From CAYMKL01 sp964390805 (GTDB lineage: Bacteria > Chloroflexota > Anaerolineae > VGOG01): a stretch of 64,000 nucleotides of DNA. The position numbers were made by a program, and so were the translations under genes. Location of the stretch: NCBI GenBank assembly GCA_964390805.1, contig CAYMKL010000007.1, forward strand, positions 1-64,000. The letters run 5' to 3'. This document shows positions 47,877 through 58,710 of the stretch, piece after piece. The notes beneath the pieces were generated by a model. The model made no database searches. It saw only the letters and a program-made list of their open reading frames with translations, and was not told where the DNA came from. How positions within the stretch are numbered: the stretch's first letter is position 1; every line of letters starts with the position of its first letter.

Positions 47877-48755
47877 TCACTGACCCGCTTTGGCCACCAA
47901 CCTCTCCCACTCCCGATCCACGTTCTCCTGAATGAGCTCGATGTCCTCCTCGGTGAGGTGGCTGAAGCGGCCCTGGAGCTTGAGGTACTCTCGCACGGGC
48001 GCCTCCCGCTTGGGCCGGACGTTGATGGTCCACTTCTCCCCGTTCTCCACCTCGTAGAGGGGGAAGACCTTGCTCTGCACGGCCAACCGCGAGATGCGGA
48101 TGGAGTGGGCGGGCTCCATTTTCCAGCCAGGAGGACACGGGGAGAAGATGTGGATGAACCTGGCCCCGCGAATTCGCTTAGCTTTCTGGAACTTGTGCAC
48201 CAGGTCCTCTGGATAGGCGACAGTGGCCGTGGCAGCGTAGGGGATGCGATGGGCGGCCATGATGGCCACGATGTCCTTCTTGGGTCTGTCTTTGGGATGC
48301 TGCACGGGGGTGGTGGTCGTCCAGGCCCCCCAGGGCGTGGCGGAGGAGCGCTGGATGCCGGTGTTCATGTAGGCCTCGTTATCGTAGCAGGTGTAGATGA
48401 AGTCCTCGTTTCGCTCCACGGCGGCGGAGAGGGCCTGGAGGCCAATGTCAAAGGTGCCGCCGTCGCCAGCCCAGGTCAGCACCGTGGTCTCTGTGTCCCC
48501 CTGTGCCTCCAACCCGGCCTTGACCCCTGCTGCCATTGAGCCCCCTGTCTCAAAGGCGGTGTGGAGGAGGGGAACTTTCACGGAGGAGTAGGGGAAGGCT
48601 CCGGCGATAACAGACCAGCAACAGGCAGGGACAACGAGGATCGTCTCCTCGCCCAAAGCCTTCAATGCCAAGCGCATGGAGAGCGCCCCCCCGCAGCCTG
48701 GGCAGGCAAAATGGCCGGAAAGCAGAAGTTCCCTATCGGGTATAGTGTAACTCAT
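47877..48755 (-). CDS. porB: 2-oxoacid:ferredoxin oxidoreductase, beta subunit
   Basis: The 292-residue protein starts at ATG 48755, overlapping the alpha-subunit stop (ATGA). It has the cysteine-rich start HFACPGCGGALSMRLALKAL and the thiamine diphosphate site LTWAGDGGTFDIGLQALSAA, NNEAYMNTG-type segment CYDNEAYMNTGIQRSSATP. It forms the catalytic core that decarboxylates a 2-oxoacid to acyl-CoA and passes electrons to ferredoxin. The substrate may be pyruvate or a branched-chain 2-oxoacid. A diverged copy of its 3' end lies at 46801-47075. Confidence 0.93.
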   Translation of the reverse strand: MSYTIPDRELLLSGHFACPGCGGALSMRLALKALGEETILVVPACCWSVIAGAFPYSSVKVPLLHTAFETGGSMAAGVKAGLEAQGDTETTVLTWAGDGGTFDIGLQALSAAVERNEDFIYTCYDNEAYMNTGIQRSSATPWGAWTTTTPVQHPKDRPKKDIVAIMAAHRIPYAATATVAYPEDLVHKFQKAKRIRGARFIHIFSPCPPGWKMEPAHSIRISRLAVQSKVFPLYEVENGEKWTINVRPKREAPVREYLKLQGRFSHLTEEDIELIQENVDREWERLVAKAGQ

Positions 48756-49906
48756 GTCTTCACCTCTCTCCAAATTACCTCCCCCTCAGGCGCGTCGTGC
48801 TCCAAGGTGTGCTCGGCGATGCCCCGGATTGACGCGGGGGTAACGTCCCTGCCGCCCAGACCGATGATGAAGCCAAAGACAGGCGGACGATGTGCCCCGT
48901 TGTAGAGGGCTGATTTTGTCTCCTCGGCGAAGATGCCGCCGTGGCCAAAGGAGATGTTGCGATCTATGACGGCCACTTTGCGAGCACTCGCCAGGGCCTC
49001 TCGAACATCCTCGGCGGGGAAGGGACGGAACATGCGCACTTTGAGCAGCCCGATTCTGTGGCCTTCCTCTCGCAGTTCGTCCACCACCACCCTGGCCGTG
49101 CTGGTGATGGTGGCAGAGGTCACTAGAACCACCTCGGCATCTTCCAGGCGATATTTCTCCACCAGGCCGTAGCTGCGTCCAAAGACCTGCCCAAACTCCT
49201 CATCAGCCTGGCGAGCCACCTCCACCGCTTCCTCCATGGCCCTCTGCATCTTGTAGCGTAGCTCCATGTAATGGGAAGGCATTACCAGGGCATTGAAGGC
49301 ATGAGGATCGCCGGTATCGAGCTTGTATCGAGCATCGTAGGGAGGCAGGTACCTGTCCACCAACTCCGGGCCTGGTATGTCCACAGGCTCCTCAGTGTGG
49401 GAGAGGACGAAGGCATCCAGGACTAACATGGTGGGCAGAAGGACCTGTTCGGCGATTTTGAAAGCCTGGATGACTGTATCTAGCACCTCCTGATTGCTCT
49501 CGCAGTAGAACTGCAACCACCCTGTGTCTCGCTGAGCCAGGCTATCGGTCTGCTCTGTCCAGATGGACCAGCCGGGGCCCATGGCTCGGTTGACGTTGGC
49601 CATGACGATGGGCAGCCTGGCCCCAGCCGCCCAATGGAGCATCTCGTGCATCAGGGCCAATCCATGAGACGAGGTAGCGGTGAAAGCCCTCGCCCCAGCC
49701 GATGAGGCACCGATGCAGGCGGCCATGGCCGAGTGCTCGCTTTCCACTTTGATGAACTTGGCGTCCAATACCCCTTCAGCACAGAGCTCCGACAGCATCT
49801 CTACGATCTGGGTCTGCGGGGTGATAGGGTAGGCAGCGATAACCTGGGCCCTGGCCAGCTTTGCTCCATAGGAGACGGCGTGGTTGCCCATGATCACTTT
49901 TTCCAT
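48752..49906 (-). CDS. porA: 2-oxoacid:ferredoxin oxidoreductase, alpha subunit
   Basis: The 384-residue protein starts at ATG 49906 after GAGGAGGAGTTGAA, inside the end of the upstream gene. It has the pyrimidine-binding thiamine domain (AQVIAAYPITPQTQIVEML, HSAMAACIGASSAGARAFTA) and the C-terminal transketolase-like domain (VRMFRPFPAEDVREAL, KVAVIDRNISFGHGG). It pairs with the beta and gamma subunits in the cytoplasm. The order gamma, GltD-ferredoxin, alpha, beta makes a complete four-part enzyme. Confidence 0.94.
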   Translation of the reverse strand: MEKVIMGNHAVSYGAKLARAQVIAAYPITPQTQIVEMLSELCAEGVLDAKFIKVESEHSAMAACIGASSAGARAFTATSSHGLALMHEMLHWAAGARLPIVMANVNRAMGPGWSIWTEQTDSLAQRDTGWLQFYCESNQEVLDTVIQAFKIAEQVLLPTMLVLDAFVLSHTEEPVDIPGPELVDRYLPPYDARYKLDTGDPHAFNALVMPSHYMELRYKMQRAMEEAVEVARQADEEFGQVFGRSYGLVEKYRLEDAEVVLVTSATITSTARVVVDELREEGHRIGLLKVRMFRPFPAEDVREALASARKVAVIDRNISFGHGGIFAEETKSALYNGAHRPPVFGFIIGLGGRDVTPASIRGIAEHTLEHDAPEGEVIWREVKT

Positions 49907-51738
49907 TTCAACTCCTCCTCGGTGGATATGGCATAGCGGGGGCACTCCTCGGCGCAGATGCCACACCCCTTGCAGTAGTCGTAGTTGATCTCGTAGCCCC
50001 CCCTTTCATCCCCCCCAAAAGTTGGGGGGGAAAGAGGGGGGGTGCGAGCGATGGCCACGTCGGGACAGAAGATCAAGCAGGTATCGCACAGGTTGCAGGT
50101 GCCGCAACTGAAGCACCGCTCCGCCTCGGCTTGGGCTTCCTCCTCGCCGAAGCCCAGGTTGACCTCTTCGAAATCGCGCCCCCTCTCTTGGGCAGGCCGC
50201 TGGGGCTGTTCGGGCCGCTCTAGCTCCTCGAAATAAGCCAGGTTTAGATCTTCGAAGCGGACGATAGTAGGATCCATCTCTTTGGGGACGGCGTGCATAG
50301 CTTCATCAACTGGCGGGAAGCCTGCCAGCTCCTCGCCTCTAAGGTACTTATCAATGGCCAGGGCGGCGCGTTTCCCGGAGCCGACGGCGTGGGCTACGGT
50401 GCCGAAGGGGGTAGCCACATCTCCCCCGGCGAAGACGCCTGGCCGGGTCGTCGCTCCAGCTTCATTGATAGCAATACGTCCTTGCTCGACCTCTACTGGA
50501 AGTTGGAGGTTGGAGGCCTGCCCTGAGGTCCCCCCTGAGCTCGTCGAAGGGCCTAGCCGAAGGGTTGGAAGTTGGAAGAACGAGAGGTCTGCCTCCTGCG
50601 CAATGGCGGGGATGACCGTGTCTGCCTTGATAGTGAACTCAGAGCCCGCGATGGGCAGGGGACGGCGGCGGCCACTCTCATCGGGCATCCCCAACTCCAT
50701 CCTCACGCACTTCAGGCCCGTTACCCGGCCTTTCTCGGTCAGCAGTTCAACAGGAGCCGTCAGATAGCGAATATTGACACCCTCCGCCAGGGCTTCCTCG
50801 ATCTCGTCGGCGATGGCCGGCATCTCTGCTCGCGAGCGACGGTAGAGGATCGTTACCTCTAAGCCCAGGCGCAATGCCGTGCGAGCGGCGTCTATGGCAG
50901 TGTTGCCCCCGCCGATGACCGCCGCCCTACGGTCCACCCGGACCTCTTCCCCCAGGTTCACCCTCTTGAGAAACTCCAGGCCGGGAATGACCCCCTCAGC
51001 ATCCTCGCCTGGGACGTTCAGCCGGCGACTCTTCTGCAGCCCCACGGCGATGAAGACGGCATCGTAGTTGTCAAGCTCGCTCATCGGCAGGTTATGGCCC
51101 AGGCGCACCCCGGTTCTGATCTCCACCCCCAGGGCTTCGATGTCGGCGATCTCCCGGTCCAACACCTCACGAGGCAAGCGATACTCTGGGATACCTATCC
51201 TCATCATCCCCCCCGCCACCGGCAGGGCTTCGAAGACGGTGACGGGGTAGCCCCGGCGAGCGAGGTGATAGGCGCAGGAGAAGCCAGCGGGGCCGGAGCC
51301 GATCACAGCGACCTCAGCGTCGTAGCGTCGTAGCATCGTAGCGTCATAGCGCTTGGACGCTTGGACACTGAGACGCTGAGACGCTGCATAGTCGGCCAGG
51401 AAGCGCTCCAGAGTGTGAATGGCTATCGCCCCTCCTAGCTCCTCGCGGTTACACCCACTCTCGCACGGGTGGGGACAGACCCGTCCGCACACCCCTGGGA
51501 AGGGATTCTCCTGCTTGATCAGTTCCCATGCTTCTTTATACTTTCCCTCCCTCATCAGAGCCAGATAGCCGACGACGTCTGTCCCGGCTGGGCAATTGTT
51601 ATTACAGGGAGGCGTTTTATCCACATATAGGGGCCGGATATACCTCCAACTCCCGGTCTTGTTGACCAGGGTTGTTCCAAGGGACATAGGGAGGTAAGGC
51701 ATATCGGCTTCAGTTTTAAACGCAATCTCCTCTGTCAT
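49894..51738 (-). CDS. GltD-like flavoprotein fused to a two-cluster ferredoxin (delta-subunit-like)
   Basis: The 614-residue protein has an N-terminal Fe-S domain (CNNNCPAGTDVVGYL, CGRVCPHPCESGCNRE), an FAD site (VIGSGPAGFSCAYHLARRG), an NADPH site (VIGGGNTAIDAARTALRLG) and two C-terminal [4Fe-4S] motifs (CGTCNLCDTCLIFCP and CKGCGICAEECP). It can link the oxidoreductase's ferredoxin electrons to NAD(P)H. At least three repeats are in frame: between the two cluster motifs (family B), in the FAD/NADPH half (family A plus another), and before the FAD motif (family H). None removes a cluster cysteine. Confidence 0.92.
   Translation of the reverse strand: MTEEIAFKTEADMPYLPMSLGTTLVNKTGSWRYIRPLYVDKTPPCNNNCPAGTDVVGYLALMREGKYKEAWELIKQENPFPGVCGRVCPHPCESGCNREELGGAIAIHTLERFLADYAASQRLSVQASKRYDATMLRRYDAEVAVIGSGPAGFSCAYHLARRGYPVTVFEALPVAGGMMRIGIPEYRLPREVLDREIADIEALGVEIRTGVRLGHNLPMSELDNYDAVFIAVGLQKSRRLNVPGEDAEGVIPGLEFLKRVNLGEEVRVDRRAAVIGGGNTAIDAARTALRLGLEVTILYRRSRAEMPAIADEIEEALAEGVNIRYLTAPVELLTEKGRVTGLKCVRMELGMPDESGRRRPLPIAGSEFTIKADTVIPAIAQEADLSFFQLPTLRLGPSTSSGGTSGQASNLQLPVEVEQGRIAINEAGATTRPGVFAGGDVATPFGTVAHAVGSGKRAALAIDKYLRGEELAGFPPVDEAMHAVPKEMDPTIVRFEDLNLAYFEELERPEQPQRPAQERGRDFEEVNLGFGEEEAQAEAERCFSCGTCNLCDTCLIFCPDVAIARTPPLSPPTFGGDERGGYEINYDYCKGCGICAEECPRYAISTEEELKWKK
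49999..50042 (-). repeat. In-frame palindromic repeat, family B
   Basis: CCCCCCCTTTCATCCCCCCC with a G-rich partner encodes TPPLSPPTFGGDERGG between the two ferredoxin cluster motifs. Confidence 0.85.
50500..50575 (-). repeat. In-frame composite repeat (family A flanked by GGAAGTTGGA units)
   Basis: CCTGAGCTCGTCGAAGGGCC (family A) is bracketed by GAAGTTGGAGGTTGGAGG and GTTGGAAGTTGGAAG. It encodes FFQLPTLRLGPSTSSGGTSG and QASNLQLPVE. Confidence 0.75.
51316..51388 (-). repeat. In-frame tandem repeat, family H
   Basis: Units of the types CGTAGCGTCGTAGCATCG and TTGGACGCTTGGACACTGAG run directly before the FAD-binding strand and encode AASQRLSVQASKRYDATMLR. The frame is kept. Confidence 0.75.
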
Positions 51739-51782
51739 CGTTTCTCCTTCTTCTGGGTGTTGGATATCGGGTATTCCAATCT

Positions 51783-52331
51783 CTAATATCTAACCTCCAA
51801 ATAGGCCTCTCGGGTAGCCGCCACATTCTCCTCTGGTTTGATCGGAACAGCCTCGCGCACGGCCTCGGCGAGGGCTTCCAGACTGACTATGCCCGTGGCC
51901 TTGGCAAAGGCTCCCAGGATGGCCGTGTTGACGATCGGTGCGCTCTTGGGTCCCAGCCTGTACTTGATGGCGATAGCCTGAGCGTCAACGGTAGCCACCC
52001 GATACTTAGCCGGCAGGTCGAAGTTGGTAGGGTGCTGCTCGCTGTTAATGATAATCCACCCGCCTTCTTTCAGGCCGGCGGTAACGTCCACCGCTTCCAG
52101 CAATGTCGGATCCAGCACTACAATGTGATCGGGTTCGTAGATCTGGCAGCGGATTCGCACGGGCTGATCGTCAATGCGGGTGAAAGCCATGACGGGCGCG
52201 CCTCGCCGCTCCACCCCGAAGGCCGGGAAGGATTGAACGTACCTGCCTTCTCTAAACACAGCGGCCGCTAGCACCTTGGAGGCGATAACCGCTCCTTGGC
52301 CGCCGCGGCCGTGTATCCTGATCTCGATCAT
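51783..52331 (-). CDS. porG: 2-oxoacid:ferredoxin oxidoreductase, gamma subunit
   Basis: The 182-residue protein has the gamma-subunit start IRIHGRGGQGAVIASKVLAA and the segments SFPAFGVERRGAPVMAFTRI and SAPIVNTAILGAFAKATG. It starts the operon on the minus strand, 44 bases before the GltD-ferredoxin gene. GGAGAAGGAGGAAACGC precedes the ATG. Confidence 0.94.
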   Translation of the reverse strand: MIEIRIHGRGGQGAVIASKVLAAAVFREGRYVQSFPAFGVERRGAPVMAFTRIDDQPVRIRCQIYEPDHIVVLDPTLLEAVDVTAGLKEGGWIIINSEQHPTNFDLPAKYRVATVDAQAIAIKYRLGPKSAPIVNTAILGAFAKATGIVSLEALAEAVREAVPIKPEENVAATREAYLEVRY

Positions 52332-52490
52332 GCGTTTCCTCCTTCTCCGCTGATGGAAATCCCCTGCATGCTTTCACAACTTCTTTGTTGATCTATTGAT
52401 TTGTGAGTAGGTACTTGTCCAGCCAGAAGAAGGTCATCCTTCCTCCAGGCGTCTCTGCTCGGCCAATTCACGTAAAGCCGGTGAGAGGAG

Positions 52491-52616
52491 TTAACTCCTG
52501 ATGCTCGGTCTTTCGGTAGTGAGAAGCTCTATTGCCCTAATCACAACTACAGAGAGGTCCACCCATTCTGTCGTTAAGGCATCCTTTCTCTTCACTACCT
52601 CGTCCGGCAGTTCCAT
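52491..52616 (-). CDS. Possible 41-residue ribbon-helix-helix-like ORF
   Basis: The frame reads MELPDEVVKRKDALTTEWVD and LSVVVIRAIELLTTERPSIR. In frame upstream are TTRTIQ codons with no start, just after the stop of the twin membrane protein gene, so the 5' end may be lost. The TTRTIQMELPDEVV pattern resembles antitoxin-like ribbon-helix-helix proteins. It is too short to be sure. The rest of 52332-52637 shows nothing else. Confidence 0.3.
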   Translation of the reverse strand: MELPDEVVKRKDALTTEWVDLSVVVIRAIELLTTERPSIRS

Positions 52617-52637
52617 CTGAATTGTTCTTGTGGTCGC

Positions 52638-52826
52638 TCAGAAACTAGCCCCCCTGGACATCCTGTAGCCGGTGGTAGTCAGCGCATACCCAAACAGGCA
52701 TATCCCGCCAACGATCAACATGTCTTCCCAACCCAGGAGCCCAACCACGTACAACAAATAGGCGCCCAGCAATATGAACCCTATTCCGGCAAGGAACATC
52801 ACAAGACCATAGACTTGATTCAGCAT
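52638..52826 (-). CDS. Small two-helix membrane protein, twin 1
   Basis: The 62-residue protein has two hydrophobic helices (YGLVMFLAGIGFILLGAYLL and MLIVGGICLFGYALTTTG) and ends YRMSRGASF. It is clearly homologous to its upstream neighbour, so it arose by tandem duplication. The function is unknown. GAGGAGGGGC precedes the ATG. Confidence 0.7.
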   Translation of the reverse strand: MLNQVYGLVMFLAGIGFILLGAYLLYVVGLLGWEDMLIVGGICLFGYALTTTGYRMSRGASF

Positions 52827-52847
52827 ATAAGCCCCTCCTCTGGCCTC

Positions 52848-53048
52848 TCAGAGACGATCTTCTCCGGACATCCTGTAACCCGCTATGGCCAGCAAGTACC
52901 CAAATAAACAGACCCCAGCAGCGAACAACAAGTTTTGCCAATCTAGAACAAGTCTGCTGTTCATATACCCTGTATACAAGAGATAGCCACCTAATATCAG
53001 GAACCCCATTCCGGCAGCAAACAACACGACACCATAGATTCGATGCAT
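52848..53048 (-). CDS. Small two-helix membrane protein, twin 2
   Basis: The 66-residue protein shares the layout of twin 1: YGVVLFAAGMGFLILGGYLL, a short polar loop, LLFAAGVCLFGYLLAIAG and a YRMSGED tail. AGGAGGACAACT precedes the ATG. The pair sits between the oxidoreductase operon and the phosphate acyltransferase gene on the same strand. Confidence 0.72.
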   Translation of the reverse strand: MHRIYGVVLFAAGMGFLILGGYLLYTGYMNSRLVLDWQNLLFAAGVCLFGYLLAIAGYRMSGEDRL

Positions 53049-53102
53049 AGTTGTCCTCCTATAGTTGTCAGTGATTGGTCCATCGCCCGGCCAGGCAAAG
53101 GC

Positions 53103-54011
53103 TTATTCTCGCGCCGCCAGCAGCACTCCTAAAGCCATAGAGACCAGTTTAGTCTCGTGAGGATCGGAGCGGGAGGCCACTATGATGGGGGACTTGCCAC
53201 CCACCACAACCCCCGCCATGCTCCCCTTAGCGAAATAGGTAATGGCCTTGGCCAAAACATTGGCCGCTTCGACATCGGGAGGGATCAGGATGTCGGCCCG
53301 GCCCGCAACAGCGCTCTTAATGCCCTTGATTTGGGCCGATTCCAAAGAGATGGCGTTATCCAGAGCCAAAGGGCCATCTATGAGGGCGCCTCTGATCTGC
53401 CCCCGGTCGGCCATCTTGGAGAGGTTGGCAGCGTCAATGGTGGCGGGTATCTTGGGGTTGACCATCTCCGTGGCGGCCAGGATGGCCACCTTTGGCTGTT
53501 CCACCCCCAGACGCTGGGCAACGTAGATGGCGTTCTGTACGATCTCGATCTTCTGCTCCATGGTGGGTGCAACCACCACTCCGGCATCGCTGAGAAAGAG
53601 AAGGCGGCTGAAGCTGGGGATCTCGTAGATGCCTACATGGGTCAAGAGACGCCCCATCCGCAGCCCAATCTCCTTGTCCAACGCGGCTCGCAAGAAGTCG
53701 CCCGTCTCGATCTTGCCCTTCATGGCCATCTGAGCATGTCCCAGCCTCACCAACTCCATCACCTTGCGCGCCGTCTGCTTCGGATCCGGCTCGTGGATGA
53801 TCATCATGCGGCGAATGTCTATGGAGTTCTCCTGCGCGATGCCTGTGATGGCCGCCCGATCCCCTACTAAGATGCACTCGGCCATCTCCCGCGTCTCAGC
53901 GTCCTGGGCCGCCAGGAGAATCTCCTTTTCCTGAGCAGCGGCAATGGCTACTGTCTTGGGACCTACTTTCCTCGCTTCTTCTATCAACTGGGCAAAAGTT
54001 GTGATGGCCAT
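53103..54011 (-). CDS. ptb: Phosphate butyryl/acetyltransferase
   Basis: The 302-residue protein belongs to the phosphotransacylase family: AECILVGDRAAITGIA near the N-terminus, MAMKGKIETGDFLRAAL, FLSDAGVVVAPTMEQKIEI, and ILIPPDVEAANVLAKAITYF to GGKSPIIVASRSD at the C-terminus. It moves an acyl group from CoA to phosphate, giving an acyl-phosphate that a kinase can use to make ATP. With the 2-oxoacid oxidoreductase it outlines oxidation of a 2-oxoacid to acyl-phosphate. No kinase gene is seen nearby. Its ribosome site region lies within a repeat-rich leader. Confidence 0.9.
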   Translation of the reverse strand: MAITTFAQLIEEARKVGPKTVAIAAAQEKEILLAAQDAETREMAECILVGDRAAITGIAQENSIDIRRMMIIHEPDPKQTARKVMELVRLGHAQMAMKGKIETGDFLRAALDKEIGLRMGRLLTHVGIYEIPSFSRLLFLSDAGVVVAPTMEQKIEIVQNAIYVAQRLGVEQPKVAILAATEMVNPKIPATIDAANLSKMADRGQIRGALIDGPLALDNAISLESAQIKGIKSAVAGRADILIPPDVEAANVLAKAITYFAKGSMAGVVVGGKSPIIVASRSDPHETKLVSMALGVLLAARE

Positions 54012-54014
54012 ACT

Positions 54015-54115
54015 TCAAGCCCCCCCTCAGTCCCCCCCCAACCCTTCGACAAGCTCAGGACACCGCTTTGGGGGGAAGTCCCAATTTCCAACCCTTCGGC
54101 CATGCTCAGGGCAGG
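54015..54115. repeat. Nested repeat: family A inside family B
   Basis: The C-rich arm CCCCCCCTCAGTCCCCCCCC and the G-rich arm CTTTGGGGGGAAGT of a family B element are separated by a family A unit (CCCTTCGACAAGCTCAGGAC). A second family A unit follows at 54091-54113. This fills the gap between ptb and secA. Confidence 0.8.
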
Positions 54116-54125
54116 CCTCCAACCG

Positions 54126-57020
<2,895 letters not shown>

Positions 57021-57035
57021 GGTCTCCTCTACCGC

Positions 57036-58013
57036 CTACCCGGGCACATCCTTCATGTACTCACCCACCGAAATCCCCAGGTGGACGCGGCGGATGACCT
57101 CGCCCAACAGGGGAGCCACAGAGAGGACAGTGATGTTGGATAGCATTTTCTCGGGCGGGATGGGGACGGTGTCCGTAGTGACTATCTCTTTGATCTCACA
57201 TTCTCGCAAGCGCTCCACCGCTGGCGGGGAGAATATGGGGTGGGTGAAGCTGGCGTAGATGTCTCTGGCGCCGCGGTCTTTGACGATGGTCGCGGCTTTC
57301 ACCAGCGAGCCCGCCGTATCCACCTCGTCGTCAACGATGATCACATTCTTGTTGCGCACGTCACCTATGAGTGTCAGAGCTTTACTGGACGCACCAGTCA
57401 GGCTTCGGCGTTTCTCCACGAAGGCCAGGGGCAAACCCAGTTTCTCTGCGAAGTTGCGGCCTTTTTTGGCGAACCCCAGGTCAGCGGCGACAACTACGGT
57501 ATCGGGTATGTTCTTTTTAATGAGATAATCACTGAGGATGTTGAAAGCCGATACTTCGTCGCCCGGAATGCTGAAGAACCCCTGAATCTGGCCTGCGTGA
57601 AGGTCTATGGTCATCCAGCGGTCGGCCCCCGCCACGGTGATCATGTCGGCAATCAGGCGAGCAGTGATGGGTACGCGGGGCTGGTCCTTCTTATCGCTGC
57701 GGCCATACGAATAATAGGGTATCACCGCCGTGATGCGCCCGGCGGAGGCTCGCCTCAAAGTATCAATCATAATCAAGAGTTCCATGATGTTTCTGTTCAC
57801 CGGCGAGCATGTGGGCTGGATAAGGAAAACATCTCGCCCGCGGACACTCTGACGTAGTCTGACGAAGATGTTCTCATCTGGAAAGTCAATGATGTCCACC
57901 TGCGAGAGGGAAACTTGCAAGTAGTCGCAAATCCCCTGGGTCAGGGCCGGGTTGCCTGAGCCCCCAAAGATCGCCAACTCTCCGTACATCTTCACCTTGA
58001 TTTCTTGCATCAT
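57036..58013 (-). CDS. prs: Ribose-phosphate pyrophosphokinase
   Basis: The 325-residue protein has the family's complete set: SQVDIIDFPDENIFVRLRQS, QPTCSPVNRNIMELLIMID, the ATP-loop VIPYYSYGRSDKKDQPR, and the PRPP loop NVIIVDDEVDTAGSL. It makes PRPP from ribose 5-phosphate and ATP for nucleotide and amino-acid synthesis. Its start overlaps the end of the GNAT gene by 4 bases (ATGA), so the two are coupled. The next gene on the strand is secA, 15 bases after the stop. Confidence 0.96.
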   Translation of the reverse strand: MMQEIKVKMYGELAIFGGSGNPALTQGICDYLQVSLSQVDIIDFPDENIFVRLRQSVRGRDVFLIQPTCSPVNRNIMELLIMIDTLRRASAGRITAVIPYYSYGRSDKKDQPRVPITARLIADMITVAGADRWMTIDLHAGQIQGFFSIPGDEVSAFNILSDYLIKKNIPDTVVVAADLGFAKKGRNFAEKLGLPLAFVEKRRSLTGASSKALTLIGDVRNKNVIIVDDEVDTAGSLVKAATIVKDRGARDIYASFTHPIFSPPAVERLRECEIKEIVTTDTVPIPPEKMLSNITVLSVAPLLGEVIRRVHLGISVGEYMKDVPG

Positions 58014-58552
58014 CCCTCTCCCCCTGATTGACCAGCCTCAAACTCCTCTCGCAGGATGCCCATGATCAGAGTATCGTGATAGCTGCTGTTTCGGAACAGG
58101 GCTTCCCGCTGCCGACCTTCGAGCTTGAAGCCACACTTCTCGTAGCAGCGGATGGCGCGGGAGTTAAAACCGTGCACCTCCAACTGGACGCGGTGCAGGT
58201 TCATCTCGCCGAAGGCAAAGCCCAACAGGGTGCGAACGGCGTCGCTCCCGTAGCCTTTTCCCCAATATTCCTTCTCGCCGATGGCGATGCCCAGGTAGGC
58301 CTTGCGGTTCTTCCAGTCGAAATCTTCCAGGCCGATGTTGCCGATGTGCACGCCATCCTCGGTCTCAATGGCGAATATCCGCCTGTTCTGGTCCTCCAAC
58401 TGGCGCTCGAACCATTTCTCCTCCTCAGCCAGAGACATTGGCATATACATCAACAGATATTGCCGCACCTCCGGATCGTTGAACCAGCGGACAAAAGTGG
58501 GAAGGTCCTCCCGCTCTATCGCTCTGAGTTTGGTTTTCTGTCCCCGTATCAT
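58010..58552 (-). CDS. GNAT-family N-acetyltransferase (RimJ/RimL-like)
   Basis: The 180-residue protein is read from ATG 58552, with GGAGGT upstream. It begins KLRAIEREDLPTFVRWFNDP, has the acetyl-CoA loop GEKEYWGKGYGSDAVRTLLG and the C-terminal strand NLHRVQLEVHGFNSRAIRCY followed by EKCGFKLEGRQREAL. This is the RimL-type subgroup that acetylates protein N-termini or small amines. The target is unknown. Confidence 0.9.
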   Translation of the reverse strand: MIRGQKTKLRAIEREDLPTFVRWFNDPEVRQYLLMYMPMSLAEEEKWFERQLEDQNRRIFAIETEDGVHIGNIGLEDFDWKNRKAYLGIAIGEKEYWGKGYGSDAVRTLLGFAFGEMNLHRVQLEVHGFNSRAIRCYEKCGFKLEGRQREALFRNSSYHDTLIMGILREEFEAGQSGGEG

Positions 58553-58623
58553 CTTTGGCCACCTCCACAGGTAATTATACAACAACTTTTAGAGATTGGG
58601 AAGAATCATCAAACAAAGACAAT

Positions 58624-58652
58624 TTGTGTGCTCTGGGCTGTTGTGGTATAAT
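58624..58652 (+). promoter_or_regulatory. Promoter of the BFN-family gene
   Basis: TTGTGT at 58624-58629 is spaced 17 bases from TATAAT at 58647-58652, which has a TG extension. Confidence 0.65.
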
Positions 58653-58710
58653 CAAAACCGTCAGAAACGGCGGTCACTCTATAGAACAAATGGGAGAGGA
58701 GGCAACGAGA

